A DNA stretch of 64,000 bases from Crocinitomicaceae bacterium (GCA_024643545.1 JAHEMR010000006.1:51023-115022), one strand, 5' to 3'; positions 1 through 10,017 are shown, numbered from the stretch's first letter. Notes: generated by a model not told the origin, from the sequence alone. Made by a program: numbers and translations.

Positions 1-3000
1 AATTGAATTGCTTGTTCGTAATTCAACGATTGTTGTGCAAACAAATTAGGAATGCTCAACAATACTACAATCAACAGGCTCACATTTTTTCGTTTGATTC
101 GTTTCATCGGCTTTTCAAAAATGACATATAAAATGGGTAAAATAAATAAGGTTAGTAAGGTCGCACTTATTAACCCACCGATTACGACCGTTGCTAATGG
201 TTTCTGAACTTCCGCTCCACTTCCATGCGAAAGAGCCATAGGTAAGAAACCTAATGAAGCTACAGATGCTGTTAATAAAACGGGTCTCAATCGAGAAGCT
301 GTTCCTCGAACAACAACCATCATTAATGGGAGTCCACTTTTCTTTAAGGTATTAAATTCAGCAATGAGTACAATACCATTCAGCACGGCGACTCCAAAGA
401 GTGCAATGAACCCAACTCCCGCTGAAATGGAAAAAGGCATATCTCGAAAGAACAGCGCATAAATCCCTCCAATAGACGCAAGTGGAATAGCAGAAAAAAT
501 AAGAGCAGCTTGTTTAACGGACTGAAAAGTCAAATACAACAAAAAGAAAATAAGCAGCAAAGAAACTGGAACCGCAATCATTAAACGTTCTCGCGCATGA
601 ATCAAATTTTCAAATGTTCCACCGATTTTCGGGAAATAACCCGTGTCAAATTTTACCTTCTTACTCATTTCACTCTCCAATTCTTTCACAATGCTTTCCA
701 CATCTCTTCCGCGCACATTGAATCCGACAAGTATACGTCGCTTGGCGTCATCTCGTTGAATTTGGTTCGGTCCATTCTTTATGGAAATATGGGCCAATTC
801 TGAAATGGGTATTTCTTGACCAGCGTCATTCCCCACAAAAAGCTGGTTTAAATCGGTAATGTTATCTCGGAATTCAGGCTTAAGTTTCACGACTAATTCA
901 AAGCGTTTTTCTCCTTCAAACACGAATCCTGAAGCTTGTCCTGCAAATCCTAAATTCACAACACGATTCACTTCCTCCAAAGAAACACCATATTTCGCCA
1001 ATGCCTCACGATCGTAGGTAACAATCATCTGTGGCAATCCACTCATTTCCTCTACATAAACATCTTGAACGCCTTTTATTTTTGCAGCAATTGATCCGAT
1101 TTGTTTCGAATAGGAAGCTAATTTTTCAAAATCCTCACCGTAAATTTTCACAACCACATCTTGCTTTGCCCCAGTCATGAGCTCATTGAATCGCATTTGA
1201 ATGGGTTGTTGGAATCCAAAGGAAACATTTGGTAGACTTTCCTCAAGTTTTGCCTGCATCTTATCGGCTAATTCCTCTTTTGAATGCGCGGAGGTCCATT
1301 CTTCTTTATCTTTCAATATGATCATTAAATCACAAGCTTCCATTGGCATCGGATCCGTTGGAATTTCTGCCGTCCCAATTTTACCTACAACCGATTTTAT
1401 CTCTGGAAAATTTGACAATAGAACGTGGGATGCTTTTCCTGTTGCTTCTATCGTCTTAGTTAAACTTGTTCCTGTCATTAAGCGAGTCTCCACCGCAAAA
1501 TCGCCTTCATCTAATGACGGAATAAACTCTGCACCAAGTTGTTTGAACGCAAAAATGCTGAGAACAAATAGGACACCAATAATGGACAACACCAATTTTT
1601 GTTTGCGCAATAACAACTGTAAAGTGGGCGTATATTTCGATCGTATCGCATTCACCATACGATCGCTAAATGTCACTTTTACGTTAATGTTTTTCGACAA
1701 GAAAATAGAAGAAATCATCGGCACATACGTCAGAGAAAGTACCAAAGCTCCAAGAATAGCAAAGATGACTGTTTGAGCCATCGGTTTAAACATTTTCCCC
1801 TCAACACCTACTAGCGCCAATATTGGTAAGTAAACCACAAGAATAATGATTTGACCAAACACCGCACTCTTACTAAATTTAGACGCCGATTCGTACACTT
1901 GTAAATCCATGTCCTTTTGTGTTAACTTCATGCTCCCTCGATGGTACAAAATATGGAGCGTTGACTCAACAATTATGACTGCTCCATCGATGATGAGACC
2001 GAAATCCAATGCACCTAAACTCATTAAATTTCCAGAAACTCCAAATACGTTCATCAATGAAATGGCAATCAGCATGGCTAATGGAATCACAGATGCGACA
2101 ATAAGTCCGGCACGTAAATTTCCTAAAAACAATACCAAAACGAAAATCACAATGAGCGCTCCTTCCATTAAGTTATTGGTTACTGTAGAAATTGCACGAT
2201 CCACTAAATTTGTTCTATCAAGGTAAACATTGAGTTCCACACCATCTGGCAAATTAGATTCAATTTGGGCCATTTTTTCCTTGACCAAATCAATTACTTC
2301 TGAAGAATTCGCGCCTTTCAACATGAGGACAATCCCACCCACAGCTTCACCTTCGGTATTGTAGGTCAATGCGCCGTAGCGAACTGCAGCTCCGTAATGT
2401 ACCTTGGCAACATCGCGGATAAAAACAGGCATCGATGATTCATTGTGTTTGACTTGAATATTTTCGATATCCGATAAATTCCCAATAAGTCCCTCTGTTC
2501 GAATGTATGTCGTCATCGAATTTCGTTCAATATAGGCTCCTCCCGTATTTTGATTGTTTCGTTCAATTGCTTGAAACACATCAGTAACGGTAATTCCATT
2601 TGACTTTAAAAGGAAAGGGTCAATTGCGATTTCATAGGTTTTTAAGTTTCCACCAAAACCACTAACATCTGCCACACCTTTCACGCCCAATAACTGGCGA
2701 CGAATCACCCAATCCTGAATCGTACGCAATTCAGTAGGTGTAAATTTGTTCTCAAATCCTGGCTTCGCTTTTAAAGTGTATTGATAGATTTCTCCGAGAC
2801 CCGTACTCAATGGCGCTAAAAATGGCTCGCCATATCCCGGAGGGATAGATGCTTTGGCCTCGGAAAGTCTTTCTAAAACTTGTTGACGTGCCCAGTAAAT
2901 GTCTGTTTCCTCCGTAAATACGATGGTAACAACACTCAAACCGAAGCGACTAAACGAACGTATTTCTTCGATTCCCGGTGTAGTGGCCATCGATTGCTCG

Positions 3001-3206
3001 ACGGGAAACGTCACAAAACGTTCGATATCCTCAGCACCGGACGATGGTGAAACAGTGACAATTTGAACTTGGTTGTTGGTAATATCCGGAACAGCATCAA
3101 TGGGTAATTTTGCCAGTGAAAATACTCCCCATGCGATGATTCCTAATGTCAATACAGCGACAATTAACTTGTTCTGAATCGACCAATGAATGATTCGATT
3201 TAACAT
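1..3206 (-). CDS. Heavy-metal efflux RND transporter fused to a TolC-like domain (CusA/CzcA family), 3' end cut by the window
   Basis: Inner-membrane proton/metal antiporter of the HME-RND family. From the ATG at 3206 the frame stays open to base 1, giving 1068 visible residues. It begins MLNRIIHWSIQNKL and carries the family's N-terminal PIDAVPDITNNQV segment. The TM4 segment LDFGLIIDGAVIIVE (about residues 395-412) has the acidic residues used for proton relay. After the normal RND end (about residue 1035) the frame continues through a basic stretch into a hydrophobic, signal-like segment ending FAQ, then QSLNYEQAIQ, which resembles the start of a TolC-like outer-membrane factor. Fused RND-TolC proteins of about 1400 residues are known in Bacteroidetes, so this is read as a fusion and not a missed stop. 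Metal specificity (Cu/Ag versus Co/Zn/Cd) cannot be read from this. A small exported-protein gene lies just upstream on the same strand. Confidence 0.93.
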   Translation of the reverse strand, partial: MLNRIIHWSIQNKLIVAVLTLGIIAWGVFSLAKLPIDAVPDITNNQVQIVTVSPSSGAEDIERFVTFPVEQSMATTPGIEEIRSFSRFGLSVVTIVFTEETDIYWARQQVLERLSEAKASIPPGYGEPFLAPLSTGLGEIYQYTLKAKPGFENKFTPTELRTIQDWVIRRQLLGVKGVADVSGFGGNLKTYEIAIDPFLLKSNGITVTDVFQAIERNNQNTGGAYIERNSMTTYIRTEGLIGNLSDIENIQVKHNESSMPVFIRDVAKVHYGAAVRYGALTYNTEGEAVGGIVLMLKGANSSEVIDLVKEKMAQIESNLPDGVELNVYLDRTNLVDRAISTVTNNLMEGALIVIFVLVLFLGNLRAGLIVASVIPLAMLIAISLMNVFGVSGNLMSLGALDFGLIIDGAVIIVESTLHILYHRGSMKLTQKDMDLQVYESASKFSKSAVFGQIIILVVYLPILALVGVEGKMFKPMAQTVIFAILGALVLSLTYVPMISSIFLSKNINVKVTFSDRMVNAIRSKYTPTLQLLLRKQKLVLSIIGVLFVLSIFAFKQLGAEFIPSLDEGDFAVETRLMTGTSLTKTIEATGKASHVLLSNFPEIKSVVGKIGTAEIPTDPMPMEACDLMIILKDKEEWTSAHSKEELADKMQAKLEESLPNVSFGFQQPIQMRFNELMTGAKQDVVVKIYGEDFEKLASYSKQIGSIAAKIKGVQDVYVEEMSGLPQMIVTYDREALAKYGVSLEEVNRVVNLGFAGQASGFVFEGEKRFELVVKLKPEFRDNITDLNQLFVGNDAGQEIPISELAHISIKNGPNQIQRDDAKRRILVGFNVRGRDVESIVKELESEMSKKVKFDTGYFPKIGGTFENLIHARERLMIAVPVSLLLIFFLLYLTFQSVKQAALIFSAIPLASIGGIYALFFRDMPFSISAGVGFIALFGVAVLNGIVLIAEFNTLKKSGLPLMMVVVRGTASRLRPVLLTASVASLGFLPMALSHGSGAEVQKPLATVVIGGLISATLLTLFILPILYVIFEKPMKRIKRKNVSLLIVVLLSIPNLFAQQSLNYEQAIQ

Positions 3207-3264
3207 AAAAAAATAAGTTGATAAGGTAATTGAAAAAGAAAAGCAGTACTTCCTACTCGGTCAA

Positions 3265-3654
3265 TTACCCCAATTGAGGCGGATGCCAAATGGAGTGAAA
3301 ATCATTTGAAATAAATGAATCCACTTTGCTATTGTTTTGGTTCACACCGGCAATAACTTCCTCATGAGTATGAACAACAGGTGTTGGGACCTCAAACGTT
3401 TCCGCAAAATAAATCGAAGCAACTTGAACCATCGATTTAAAGGGTAATTTTTCGTGATCCTTGTCGAAATCTTGAAGTTGATTAAAATAATGTTCTTGAA
3501 TAAACGTGAGGATATTTCCATCTTTGGACTCCGCTTGATAATCTTCGTAATGTGCAATAAATGCAGAAGCATTTAACAACTGTATCCCTTGCCAATTGGG
3601 CGCAAGCGATAACAGAGTAAAGTAAAGCATTAGTACGAAACTGATCAATCTCAT
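3265..3654 (-). CDS. Small exported protein upstream of the RND efflux gene
   Basis: Unassigned 129-residue protein. It has an N-terminal hydrophobic segment (about residues 3-20) that could be a signal peptide or membrane anchor. A His/Glu-containing stretch follows (VVHTHEE, around residue 95), and the protein ends in IWHPPQLG. It ends 58 bp before the RND start on the same strand, so the two are probably co-transcribed. Short exported proteins ending in an aromatic-x-PP motif occur next to metal-efflux genes in other Bacteroidetes, from memory. A role in metal sensing or binding is inference. The ORF starts at ATG 3654, and a palindrome lies just upstream. Confidence 0.7.
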   Translation of the reverse strand: MRLISFVLMLYFTLLSLAPNWQGIQLLNASAFIAHYEDYQAESKDGNILTFIQEHYFNQLQDFDKDHEKLPFKSMVQVASIYFAETFEVPTPVVHTHEEVIAGVNQNNSKVDSFISNDFHSIWHPPQLG

Positions 3655-3677
3655 GTGTCAAAGTTACGTTATTTTAA

Positions 3678-3687
3678 CTGTTAACAG
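3678..3687. promoter_or_regulatory. Palindrome CTGTTAACAG, possible operator
   Basis: A perfect 10-bp palindrome lies 24 bp upstream of the start of the metal-efflux group (3654, minus strand). Related half-sites (TTAACAG, TTAACAA) recur within the next 35 bp. This is between two divergent genes and could be a repressor site. No regulator is encoded beside it, so the call is tentative. Confidence 0.25.
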
Positions 3688-3793
3688 CTTGTTTGAATTG
3701 CATTTAACAGCAAATTAACAACACTCATTTTAGCTTGGTGTTTTTTAAATTAACCATGCAACAAACGATCAAAGCCGAAATCTATTAATTTTA

Positions 3794-5773
3794 ATGCAAA
3801 ATTCATCCATGAAAATTCTCATATCCATTTTATTCTTTTCTTTCTTTTGGCAAGTTCAAGCGCAAGAAACGGCGATCCATTGCTCCAAAAAAGACCACCG
3901 CATTCCACATGCTAAAAGTGCCACTTTAACTGTTTCTCAAATTGCAGAAACGGAAAAATACGACGTGCATTTTTACCAATTAGATTTGAGTATGGATAAC
4001 ATTTCCACGCATGTCATGGGAACAGGAAGTATTCACGCTACTGCGAAGCAAACACTGGATAGCGCACTTTTCGAGCTTTTCTCAAGTTTAACGATCACTC
4101 AAATTCGAGTAAACAACATCCCTGTTGGATTCTCCCGCGCACTTAGTGCTGTTAAAGTGCCGGTTAACGCTCAATCAAATCAGTCTTTCATCATCGATGT
4201 TGATTACAATGGAACTCCACCCACTGCACAATCCAATCCCCTAGGTGGTAGTGGAATGACGGCCGCAGCTTCTCCCTCATGGGGGAATAAAGTCGTGTGG
4301 TCACTTTCTGAACCTTTTTCGGCCTTTGAATGGTTTCCATGTAAACAAAGTTTAACAGATAAAGCAGATTCATGCGCCGTTTCCATTACAGTCCCCGACA
4401 GTTGTAAAGCAGGTTCAAATGGCTTACTTGAACACGTGACTCCTCTTGGTAATGGATTAACACGTTACGATTGGAAACACCGACATCCGATTGATTACTA
4501 TTTGATTTCCGTTTCCGTTGCAAAATATATAGAATACAACGTTTATGCGCATCCAATTGGAGCACCGAATCCCATTTTAATTCAAAATTACATCTACGAC
4601 AACCCTGGAACGCTTCCAAATTTCCAAGCAGACATCGATGAAACCGCAGACTTCATTGAATTGTACTACGATTTATATGGACCCTATCCTTTTGAGGATG
4701 AGAAGTATGGGCATTGCATGGCGCCCATTTCCGGAGGAATGGAACACCAAACCATGACTACTCAAGGATTTTTTGAGAAATCGCTAACCTCACATGAATT
4801 GGCGCATCAATGGTGGGGAGACAACGTAACTTGTGCGTCATGGTGCGACATCTGGTTGAACGAAGGATTTGCCTCCTACAGTGAATACTTGATGTTAGAA
4901 CATTTATATCCCGGACAAGAAGGGCCAAAAATGCAACAAGTGCATAATAGCGTCTTGAGTCAAGTCGGTGGGAGCGTTTGGGTGTTAGATAGTTTAAATG
5001 AAGCCCGCATTTTCGATGGTCGATTGACCTACGATAAAGGATCGGGTATTATTCATTCCATGCGTTACCTAATCAATAATGATAACTTGTTTTTTGATGC
5101 ACTACGCGCCTTTCAAGTAGCATATATGGACAGCACAGCAACAGGTATCGAATTCAAACTTTTCATGGAGAATTTCACCTCCGTTGACCTCACGCCGTTT
5201 TTCAATCAATGGTATTTTGGTGAAGGTTACCCAACATACTCCTTGAAATGGAATCAAGTTGGAAATGACGTCGCATTGGAAATTTCACATATGACCTCCA
5301 TGCAATTGATAACACCAACCTTTACGAATCCAATTGATATTCGATTTACACGACAAGGACAAGCTGATACCATCATTCGATTCAACCTTCATTCCAACCA
5401 AGATCAATTTAGTGTGTATCAGTTGGGAACCTTGAGTGGAACACCAACTATTGACCCAAATAATTGGATCATGAACAAAGTTGGGACAGTGAGTCAGGAC
5501 CCATCACTCGTTTTAGGAATAAGTTCAATAGAACCAACGTCAAACATATGTGTTTTCCCTAATCCAAGTAACGAAAACTTTGAGGTAACCAACGGACCTG
5601 AAGGTACTTATTCATTAAGCGTAATGGACATGAGTGGAAAAGTAATTTTCATGCAAAATGTAACCAATAATGAAGGCATTCGTCTAAATGACCTAAGTAA
5701 CGGAACCTATATCTTTAGTTTTTTAATGCCTAATGGTCAAAGAAAAACAATGTTACATCAAATAAAAAAGTAA
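3794..5773 (+). CDS. Secreted M1-family zinc metallopeptidase with T9SS sorting domain
   Basis: Gluzincin aminopeptidase exported by type IX secretion. The zinc motif HELAH is at residues 334-338, followed after 18 residues by the third ligand Glu357 in NEGFASYSEY. Upstream lies the substrate-binding GGMEH (about 314-318), the equivalent of the family's GAMEN. The N terminus has a signal peptide ending VQAQ. The better start is probably Met6 (MKILISILFF, 3809) because the first five residues are polar. The last 75 residues (about 584-659), beginning VFPNPSNENF, form a T9SS type A sorting domain that directs secretion and surface attachment. It is followed at 41 bp by an unknown exported protein, probably co-transcribed. 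The likely role is peptide degradation outside the cell; the exact substrate is unknown. Confidence 0.95.
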   Translation: MQNSSMKILISILFFSFFWQVQAQETAIHCSKKDHRIPHAKSATLTVSQIAETEKYDVHFYQLDLSMDNISTHVMGTGSIHATAKQTLDSALFELFSSLTITQIRVNNIPVGFSRALSAVKVPVNAQSNQSFIIDVDYNGTPPTAQSNPLGGSGMTAAASPSWGNKVVWSLSEPFSAFEWFPCKQSLTDKADSCAVSITVPDSCKAGSNGLLEHVTPLGNGLTRYDWKHRHPIDYYLISVSVAKYIEYNVYAHPIGAPNPILIQNYIYDNPGTLPNFQADIDETADFIELYYDLYGPYPFEDEKYGHCMAPISGGMEHQTMTTQGFFEKSLTSHELAHQWWGDNVTCASWCDIWLNEGFASYSEYLMLEHLYPGQEGPKMQQVHNSVLSQVGGSVWVLDSLNEARIFDGRLTYDKGSGIIHSMRYLINNDNLFFDALRAFQVAYMDSTATGIEFKLFMENFTSVDLTPFFNQWYFGEGYPTYSLKWNQVGNDVALEISHMTSMQLITPTFTNPIDIRFTRQGQADTIIRFNLHSNQDQFSVYQLGTLSGTPTIDPNNWIMNKVGTVSQDPSLVLGISSIEPTSNICVFPNPSNENFEVTNGPEGTYSLSVMDMSGKVIFMQNVTNNEGIRLNDLSNGTYIFSFLMPNGQRKTMLHQIKK

Positions 5774-5814
5774 AGGATACGTTAAGTCACTAAATTAAAA
5801 ACCAACAAAAAAAA

Positions 5815-6663
5815 ATGAAAAAAGCGACCCTAATTGTAGCCCTCATCTTGAGTAGTGCTGCCTTTTCTCAAAAAAATTTAAAAATAAGTGAGATTCATAT
5901 TTCCAGTGGATCCGGTTCAATGGGAACACAAGATGGAACCTTAAGCGACTTCGCTAAATTGGCACCAAATTCAGCAATTTTAGGCATGGATTTAAGTCAA
6001 CTCACCCCTTACAATTTCAATTATTATAATGGATTTGGAATGAACTCCGGTTCGTCCTCCACGAGCCTACAATTAGGCTTGCAATGTGCCAAGATGCCCA
6101 AAATCACTTTTCGTGTAGGATTAACACATGTAAACAATTTCGGTTTATTGTCTGCGCATGGTTCATTTTACGAATCTGCTCCATATGACACGTTAACATC
6201 CTCTCAAACTGGACAACAAACATTAATTGATTCAAGTCATACAAAGTCCTATGACATGAATTATTCTAATCAACAAATTCGTTTAGACGGTGCATTGATT
6301 TTCCGCATGTTTCCTGAAAAACGCTGGTCATTGCATGCAGGACTAGGTGCTTCCATTGGAATGAGTTACCGTGCTTCAACCTCTCTTAGATACTGGGAAT
6401 CATCCAGTATAAACAGTAACACAGGAGGTTATTATAACGAATCAGGAAAGAACGAAACTTTCAAAAACAAAAATTCTTTGGGTGCTGCATTGTACATTCC
6501 ATTAGGACTTGACTTTTGCATTGGTAAAAAACGTGAATTTTGGATGCCGTTCCATTTATACGCTGAAGCGAGACCAAGTTTGAACATAAATTCCATCAAT
6601 GGAATTGGTACTACTTTTAGTCCTGGAATGAGTTCCGCACTTGGACTTCGAGTGAAAATATAG
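5815..6663 (+). CDS. Exported protein of unknown function, possibly an outer-membrane barrel
   Basis: 282 residues with a clear signal peptide (MKKATLIVALILSSAAFSQ). The rest is rich in Ser, Gly, Asn and Tyr with alternating hydrophobic strands. It ends in a strand-like segment (SSALGLRVKI), which would suit an outer-membrane beta-barrel, but no family was recognised. It follows the M1 peptidase closely and precedes a strong terminator, so it is the last gene of that two-gene unit. Confidence 0.75.
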   Translation: MKKATLIVALILSSAAFSQKNLKISEIHISSGSGSMGTQDGTLSDFAKLAPNSAILGMDLSQLTPYNFNYYNGFGMNSGSSSTSLQLGLQCAKMPKITFRVGLTHVNNFGLLSAHGSFYESAPYDTLTSSQTGQQTLIDSSHTKSYDMNYSNQQIRLDGALIFRMFPEKRWSLHAGLGASIGMSYRASTSLRYWESSSINSNTGGYYNESGKNETFKNKNSLGAALYIPLGLDFCIGKKREFWMPFHLYAEARPSLNINSINGIGTTFSPGMSSALGLRVKI

Positions 6664-6690
6664 TCCGATTAAACAATAATGATTCTAAAT

Positions 6691-6726
6691 AAGAGCCTTC
6701 TCCGCAAGAGAGGCTCTTTTTTTTGT
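6691..6726 (+). terminator. Rho-independent terminator
   Basis: The inverted repeat AAGAGCCT (6691-6698) / AGGCTCTT (6711-6718) is perfect over 8 bp with a 12-nt loop and runs into a long T tract. It closes the peptidase unit and insulates the nuo operon that follows. Confidence 0.9.
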
Positions 6727-6744
6727 CTTTTTATGCACATTTTC

Positions 6745-6775
6745 ATTGGGGAATTGAAATGAAAAGGTAAATTTG
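6745..6775 (+). promoter_or_regulatory. Bacteroidetes-type promoter for the nuo operon
   Basis: The -7 box TAAATTTG (6768-6775) matches the TAnnTTTG consensus exactly. ATTG (6745-6748) lies 19 nt upstream, near the -33 TTTG consensus. The predicted start site is about 6780, giving a leader of about 60 nt before nuoA. It is the only good promoter seen between the terminator and nuoA. Confidence 0.65.
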
Positions 6776-6843
6776 TGTCGCTTTGACAAACCTATTTTGG
6801 AAACATTTGTTAAAGATTAACGAACCGGACAAAAACAGTTCCT

Positions 6844-7218
6844 ATGCAAGAAATTTCGACAAGCGCTAGTTACATACCGCTTTTATTGCAAATAGTGGTT
6901 GCTGCTGCATTTGTGATATTTACATTATTTGTAACGCACAAACTAACTCCACGCATCAATTCTGATCGAAAAGATGAAAACTTTGAATGTGGAATCGAAT
7001 CCGAAGGAAATGCTCGTTTCCCAGTATCCGTAAGGTATTTCATGACGGCCATTCTCTTCGTGTTATTCGATGTAGAAGTCATTTTCTTTTATCCATACGC
7101 GGTAAATTTTTACGAATTAAAAATGGAAGGATTGCTAGCATTAATCATGTTTGTTGGATTCTTCCTTGTTGGATTCTTATACATTAGACTTAAAGGTGCT
7201 TTAGAATGGGAAAAATAG
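6844..7218 (+). CDS. nuoA: NADH-quinone oxidoreductase subunit A
   Basis: Membrane subunit of complex I at the junction between the peripheral and membrane arms. The 124 residues have three transmembrane helices and the family motif [10 protein letters not shown] with the conserved Cys, then [21 protein letters not shown], whose acidic residues lie in TM2. First gene of the 14-gene nuo operon. Its end overlaps the start of nuoB by 13 nt, suggesting translational coupling. Confidence 0.97.
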   Translation: MQEISTSASYIPLLLQIVVAAAFVIFTLFVTHKLTPRINSDRKDENFECGIESEGNARFPVSVRYFMTAILFVLFDVEVIFFYPYAVNFYELKMEGLLALIMFVGFFLVGFLYIRLKGALEWEK

Positions 7219-7760
7219 ACGACGTAGAAGTCATCAACGGTGAAGGATATCAGTTGACGACATTGGATAAAGCCATTGGACTTGCGCGCGCGAATTCAGT
7301 TTGGCCACTTCCATTTGCAACATCTTGTTGTGGAATTGAATTTATGGCAACGATGGGTAGTGCTTACGACTTATCTCGTTTCGGTATGGAACGTATGTCC
7401 TTTTCACCCCGTCAAGCGGATTTATTAATTGTAGCAGGTACCATCTCCAAAAAATTGGGTCCAGTTCTGAAAAAAGTATACGAACAAATGTCTGAACCTA
7501 AATGGGTTCTTTCTGTTGGTGCGTGTGCTTGCTCAGGTGGTATTTTTGATACGTACAGTGTATTACAAGGGATCGATCGAATTATTCCTGTAGACGTTTA
7601 CGTGCCTGGATGTCCGCCAAGACCAGAACAAATCATTGATGGTGTGATGAACATTCACGAATTGGTGAAAAATGAATCCAATCGTCGTCGTTACAGTGAC
7701 GAATACAAACATTTGATGCAAAACTATAACATAGAAATCGAAGATGGAAAAGCTGAATAA
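7206..7760 (+). CDS. nuoB: NADH-quinone oxidoreductase subunit B
   Basis: Peripheral-arm subunit that holds the terminal [4Fe-4S] cluster N2, which passes electrons to quinone. The ligand cysteines are visible: tandem Cys41-Cys42 in ATSCCGIEF, one in the GACACSGG loop, and one in VPGCPPRPE. 184 residues, normal length. It overlaps nuoA by 13 nt and nuoC by 17 nt. Confidence 0.98.
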   Translation: MGKIDDVEVINGEGYQLTTLDKAIGLARANSVWPLPFATSCCGIEFMATMGSAYDLSRFGMERMSFSPRQADLLIVAGTISKKLGPVLKKVYEQMSEPKWVLSVGACACSGGIFDTYSVLQGIDRIIPVDVYVPGCPPRPEQIIDGVMNIHELVKNESNRRRYSDEYKHLMQNYNIEIEDGKAE

Positions 7761-8259
7761 TGAAGCCATCTTGAACTTGATTCAAGGAGCTTTCCCGAAC
7801 GATGTGTTGTTTCATGAAGAACCTTACGGATTATTGACAATCGAGGTTCCTGCAACGAAAGGACATGAAATGATCCAGTGGTTGAAAAACCACGAGGAAT
7901 TGAGTGTGAACTATTTGACAAATATCGCAGCCGTTCATTATCCAGAAGATGCTGGGCGTGAGTTCGCGGTTGTTTATCAATTACATAGCTGGAAAAACCA
8001 ATTTAGACTTCGTTTAAAATGTTATTTACCGAAAGAAAACGTATCCATCGCTTCTTTGGTCGATATTTTTCCAGGTGCAAATTGGATGGAAAGAGAATCT
8101 TACGACTTTTTTGGTGTGGAATTTATAGGACATCCTGACTTGCGTAGAATTCTAAACGAAGAAAGCATGGATTATTTCCCAATGCGAAAAGAATTTGCCT
8201 TGGAAGATGATACCCGTGAAGATAAAGATGACCGTTATTTTGGACGAAACAACTTATAA
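7744..8259 (+). CDS. nuoC: NADH-quinone oxidoreductase subunit C
   Basis: 30-kDa-type peripheral subunit. The family signature is near residues 116-138: [20 protein letters not shown]. At 171 residues it is a stand-alone NuoC, not fused to NuoD as in enterobacteria. It starts inside the end of nuoB and is followed after 2 nt by nuoD. Confidence 0.97.
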   Translation: MEKLNNEAILNLIQGAFPNDVLFHEEPYGLLTIEVPATKGHEMIQWLKNHEELSVNYLTNIAAVHYPEDAGREFAVVYQLHSWKNQFRLRLKCYLPKENVSIASLVDIFPGANWMERESYDFFGVEFIGHPDLRRILNEESMDYFPMRKEFALEDDTREDKDDRYFGRNNL

Positions 8260-8261
8260 AG

Positions 8262-9479
8262 ATGAGTGATTTAAAAACAAAAGTAGCTTTTGCTCAATCA
8301 ACTGAAACGATTGACGGAAACATTGCGACAATAAACTTTGGTCCGACCCACCCATCGACACACGGAATTTTTCAAAATGTATTGAAGGTTGATGGTGAGA
8401 AAATCATTTCATCAGAACAAACGGTTGGATACATCCACCGCGCATTTGAAAAATTATCGGAACGTCGTCCTTACAACCAAATCACACCCATTACGGACCG
8501 ACTAAACTATTGCTCCTCCCCTATTAATAACATGGGATGGGAAATGACCGTTGAGAAACTAATTGGTGCAGAAATTCCAAAACGCGTGCAATACATGCGT
8601 GTAATCATCATGGAATTAGCGCGTATTGCAGATCACTTGATTTGTAATTCTGTGATTGGTGTTGATGCGGGAGCGCTTACGAGTTTCTTTTATCCATTTA
8701 CGGAACGCGAGAAAATTTACGAGTTGTACGAAGAGATTTGTGGTGCTCGCTTGACAACAAACATTGGACGCATTGGTGGTTTCGAACGTGATTTCACACC
8801 TGCTTTCCACACTAAATTACAGTCCTTCCTTAAAACTTTCCCGAAAGCATTTGAAGAGTTCGACTCCATGTTAGCACGTAACCGCATCTTTATGGATCGT
8901 ACGAAAGGAGCTGGACCAATTTCTGCAGAACGTGCATTGGCGTATTCATTCTCTGGACCGAACTTAAGAGCGACAGGTGTGGATTACGATGTTCGTGCCA
9001 TGCATCCGTATTCTTCTTATGAAGATTTCGATTTCATTATTCCTGTCGGAGTGAATGGAGATACCTATGACCGTTTCATGGTTCGTCAAGAAGAAATTCG
9101 TCAAAGTGTTCGCATCATTGAACAAGCATACAAAAATCTTCCAGAAGGATCATACAAAGCTGATTTACCTGACTTTTACCTTCCAGAAAAAGCAGATGTA
9201 TATAATAACATGGAAGCATTGATCTACCATTTCAAAATTGTCATGGGAGAAACAGAAATTCCTCCAGGAGAAGTATACCACTCTGTTGAAGGTGGAAATG
9301 GTGAATTAGGATTTTACCTCATTAGTGACGGAGGACGCACACCTTACCGTTTACAATTTAGAAGACCTTGTTTTATTTATTACCAAGCATACCCTGAAAT
9401 GATTTCTGGTATGTCCATTAGTGACGCCGTTCTTACCTTAAGTAGTATGAACGTCATCGCAGGTGAATTAGATGCATAA
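8262..9479 (+). CDS. nuoD: NADH-quinone oxidoreductase subunit D
   Basis: 49-kDa-type subunit that forms the quinone-binding cavity with NuoB. The N-terminal quinone-site His motif is present in NFGPTHPSTHGIF. ERRPYNQITPITDRLNY and the C-terminal PPGEVYHSVEGGNGELGFYL are also typical. 405 residues, normal length. Its last 8 nt overlap the annotated start of nuoE. Confidence 0.98.
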   Translation: MSDLKTKVAFAQSTETIDGNIATINFGPTHPSTHGIFQNVLKVDGEKIISSEQTVGYIHRAFEKLSERRPYNQITPITDRLNYCSSPINNMGWEMTVEKLIGAEIPKRVQYMRVIIMELARIADHLICNSVIGVDAGALTSFFYPFTEREKIYELYEEICGARLTTNIGRIGGFERDFTPAFHTKLQSFLKTFPKAFEEFDSMLARNRIFMDRTKGAGPISAERALAYSFSGPNLRATGVDYDVRAMHPYSSYEDFDFIIPVGVNGDTYDRFMVRQEEIRQSVRIIEQAYKNLPEGSYKADLPDFYLPEKADVYNNMEALIYHFKIVMGETEIPPGEVYHSVEGGNGELGFYLISDGGRTPYRLQFRRPCFIYYQAYPEMISGMSISDAVLTLSSMNVIAGELDA

Positions 9480-10011
9480 TATGAAAATAGAAAGTCCAAG
9501 TACACAAGACTCCACTCCAGTTGTTTTCAGTGCAGAAATGATGACTGAAATCAATGCGGTAATCGCCATGTTTCCAGAAGGAAAATCAAAGAGTGCGTTG
9601 ATCCGAATCTTACACATTGTTCAAACAAATTACGGTTGGACAAGTGTCGCTGCAATGAATACGGTAGCGGAAATATTAAACATTCAACCAATTGAAGTTT
9701 ACGAAGTTGCATCCTTTTACACGATGTTCCACTTGAATCCAGTTGGAAATTATGTTTTCGAAGTTTGTCGAACTGGACCATGTATGATCGTTGGAAGTGA
9801 TGACATCATTGCGTACATCGAAGAGAAATTAAACGTGAAAGTCGGTGGAACTACTGCTGATGGAATGTTTACCTTGAAAACTGCTGAATGCCTTGGAGCG
9901 TGTGGTTATGCACCTGTTTTACAATGTAAGTACAAGTTTCATGAGCATTTGACAAAAGAGAAAGTGGACGAAATAATTGAAGCGTATCGTGCAGCTTCGT
10001 TAGTAAATTAA
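9472..10011 (+). CDS. nuoE: NADH-quinone oxidoreductase subunit E
   Basis: 24-kDa-type subunit with a thioredoxin-like fold that binds [2Fe-2S] cluster N1a in the NADH-oxidising module. The four Cys ligands appear as CRTGPC (about residues 99-104) and CLGACG (about 140-145). Two starts are possible: ATG 9472, overlapping nuoD, or ATG 9481 (MKIESPST), leaving a 1-nt gap. The second removes three residues and is equally likely. Confidence 0.97.
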   Translation: MHNMKIESPSTQDSTPVVFSAEMMTEINAVIAMFPEGKSKSALIRILHIVQTNYGWTSVAAMNTVAEILNIQPIEVYEVASFYTMFHLNPVGNYVFEVCRTGPCMIVGSDDIIAYIEEKLNVKVGGTTADGMFTLKTAECLGACGYAPVLQCKYKFHEHLTKEKVDEIIEAYRAASLVN

Positions 10012-10017
10012 GGAATT

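Noticed and set aside
1201..2226. Plus-strand open frames at 1201-1776 and 1909-2226
   Set aside because: They lie opposite the RND gene, whose minus-strand translation matches a known family throughout.
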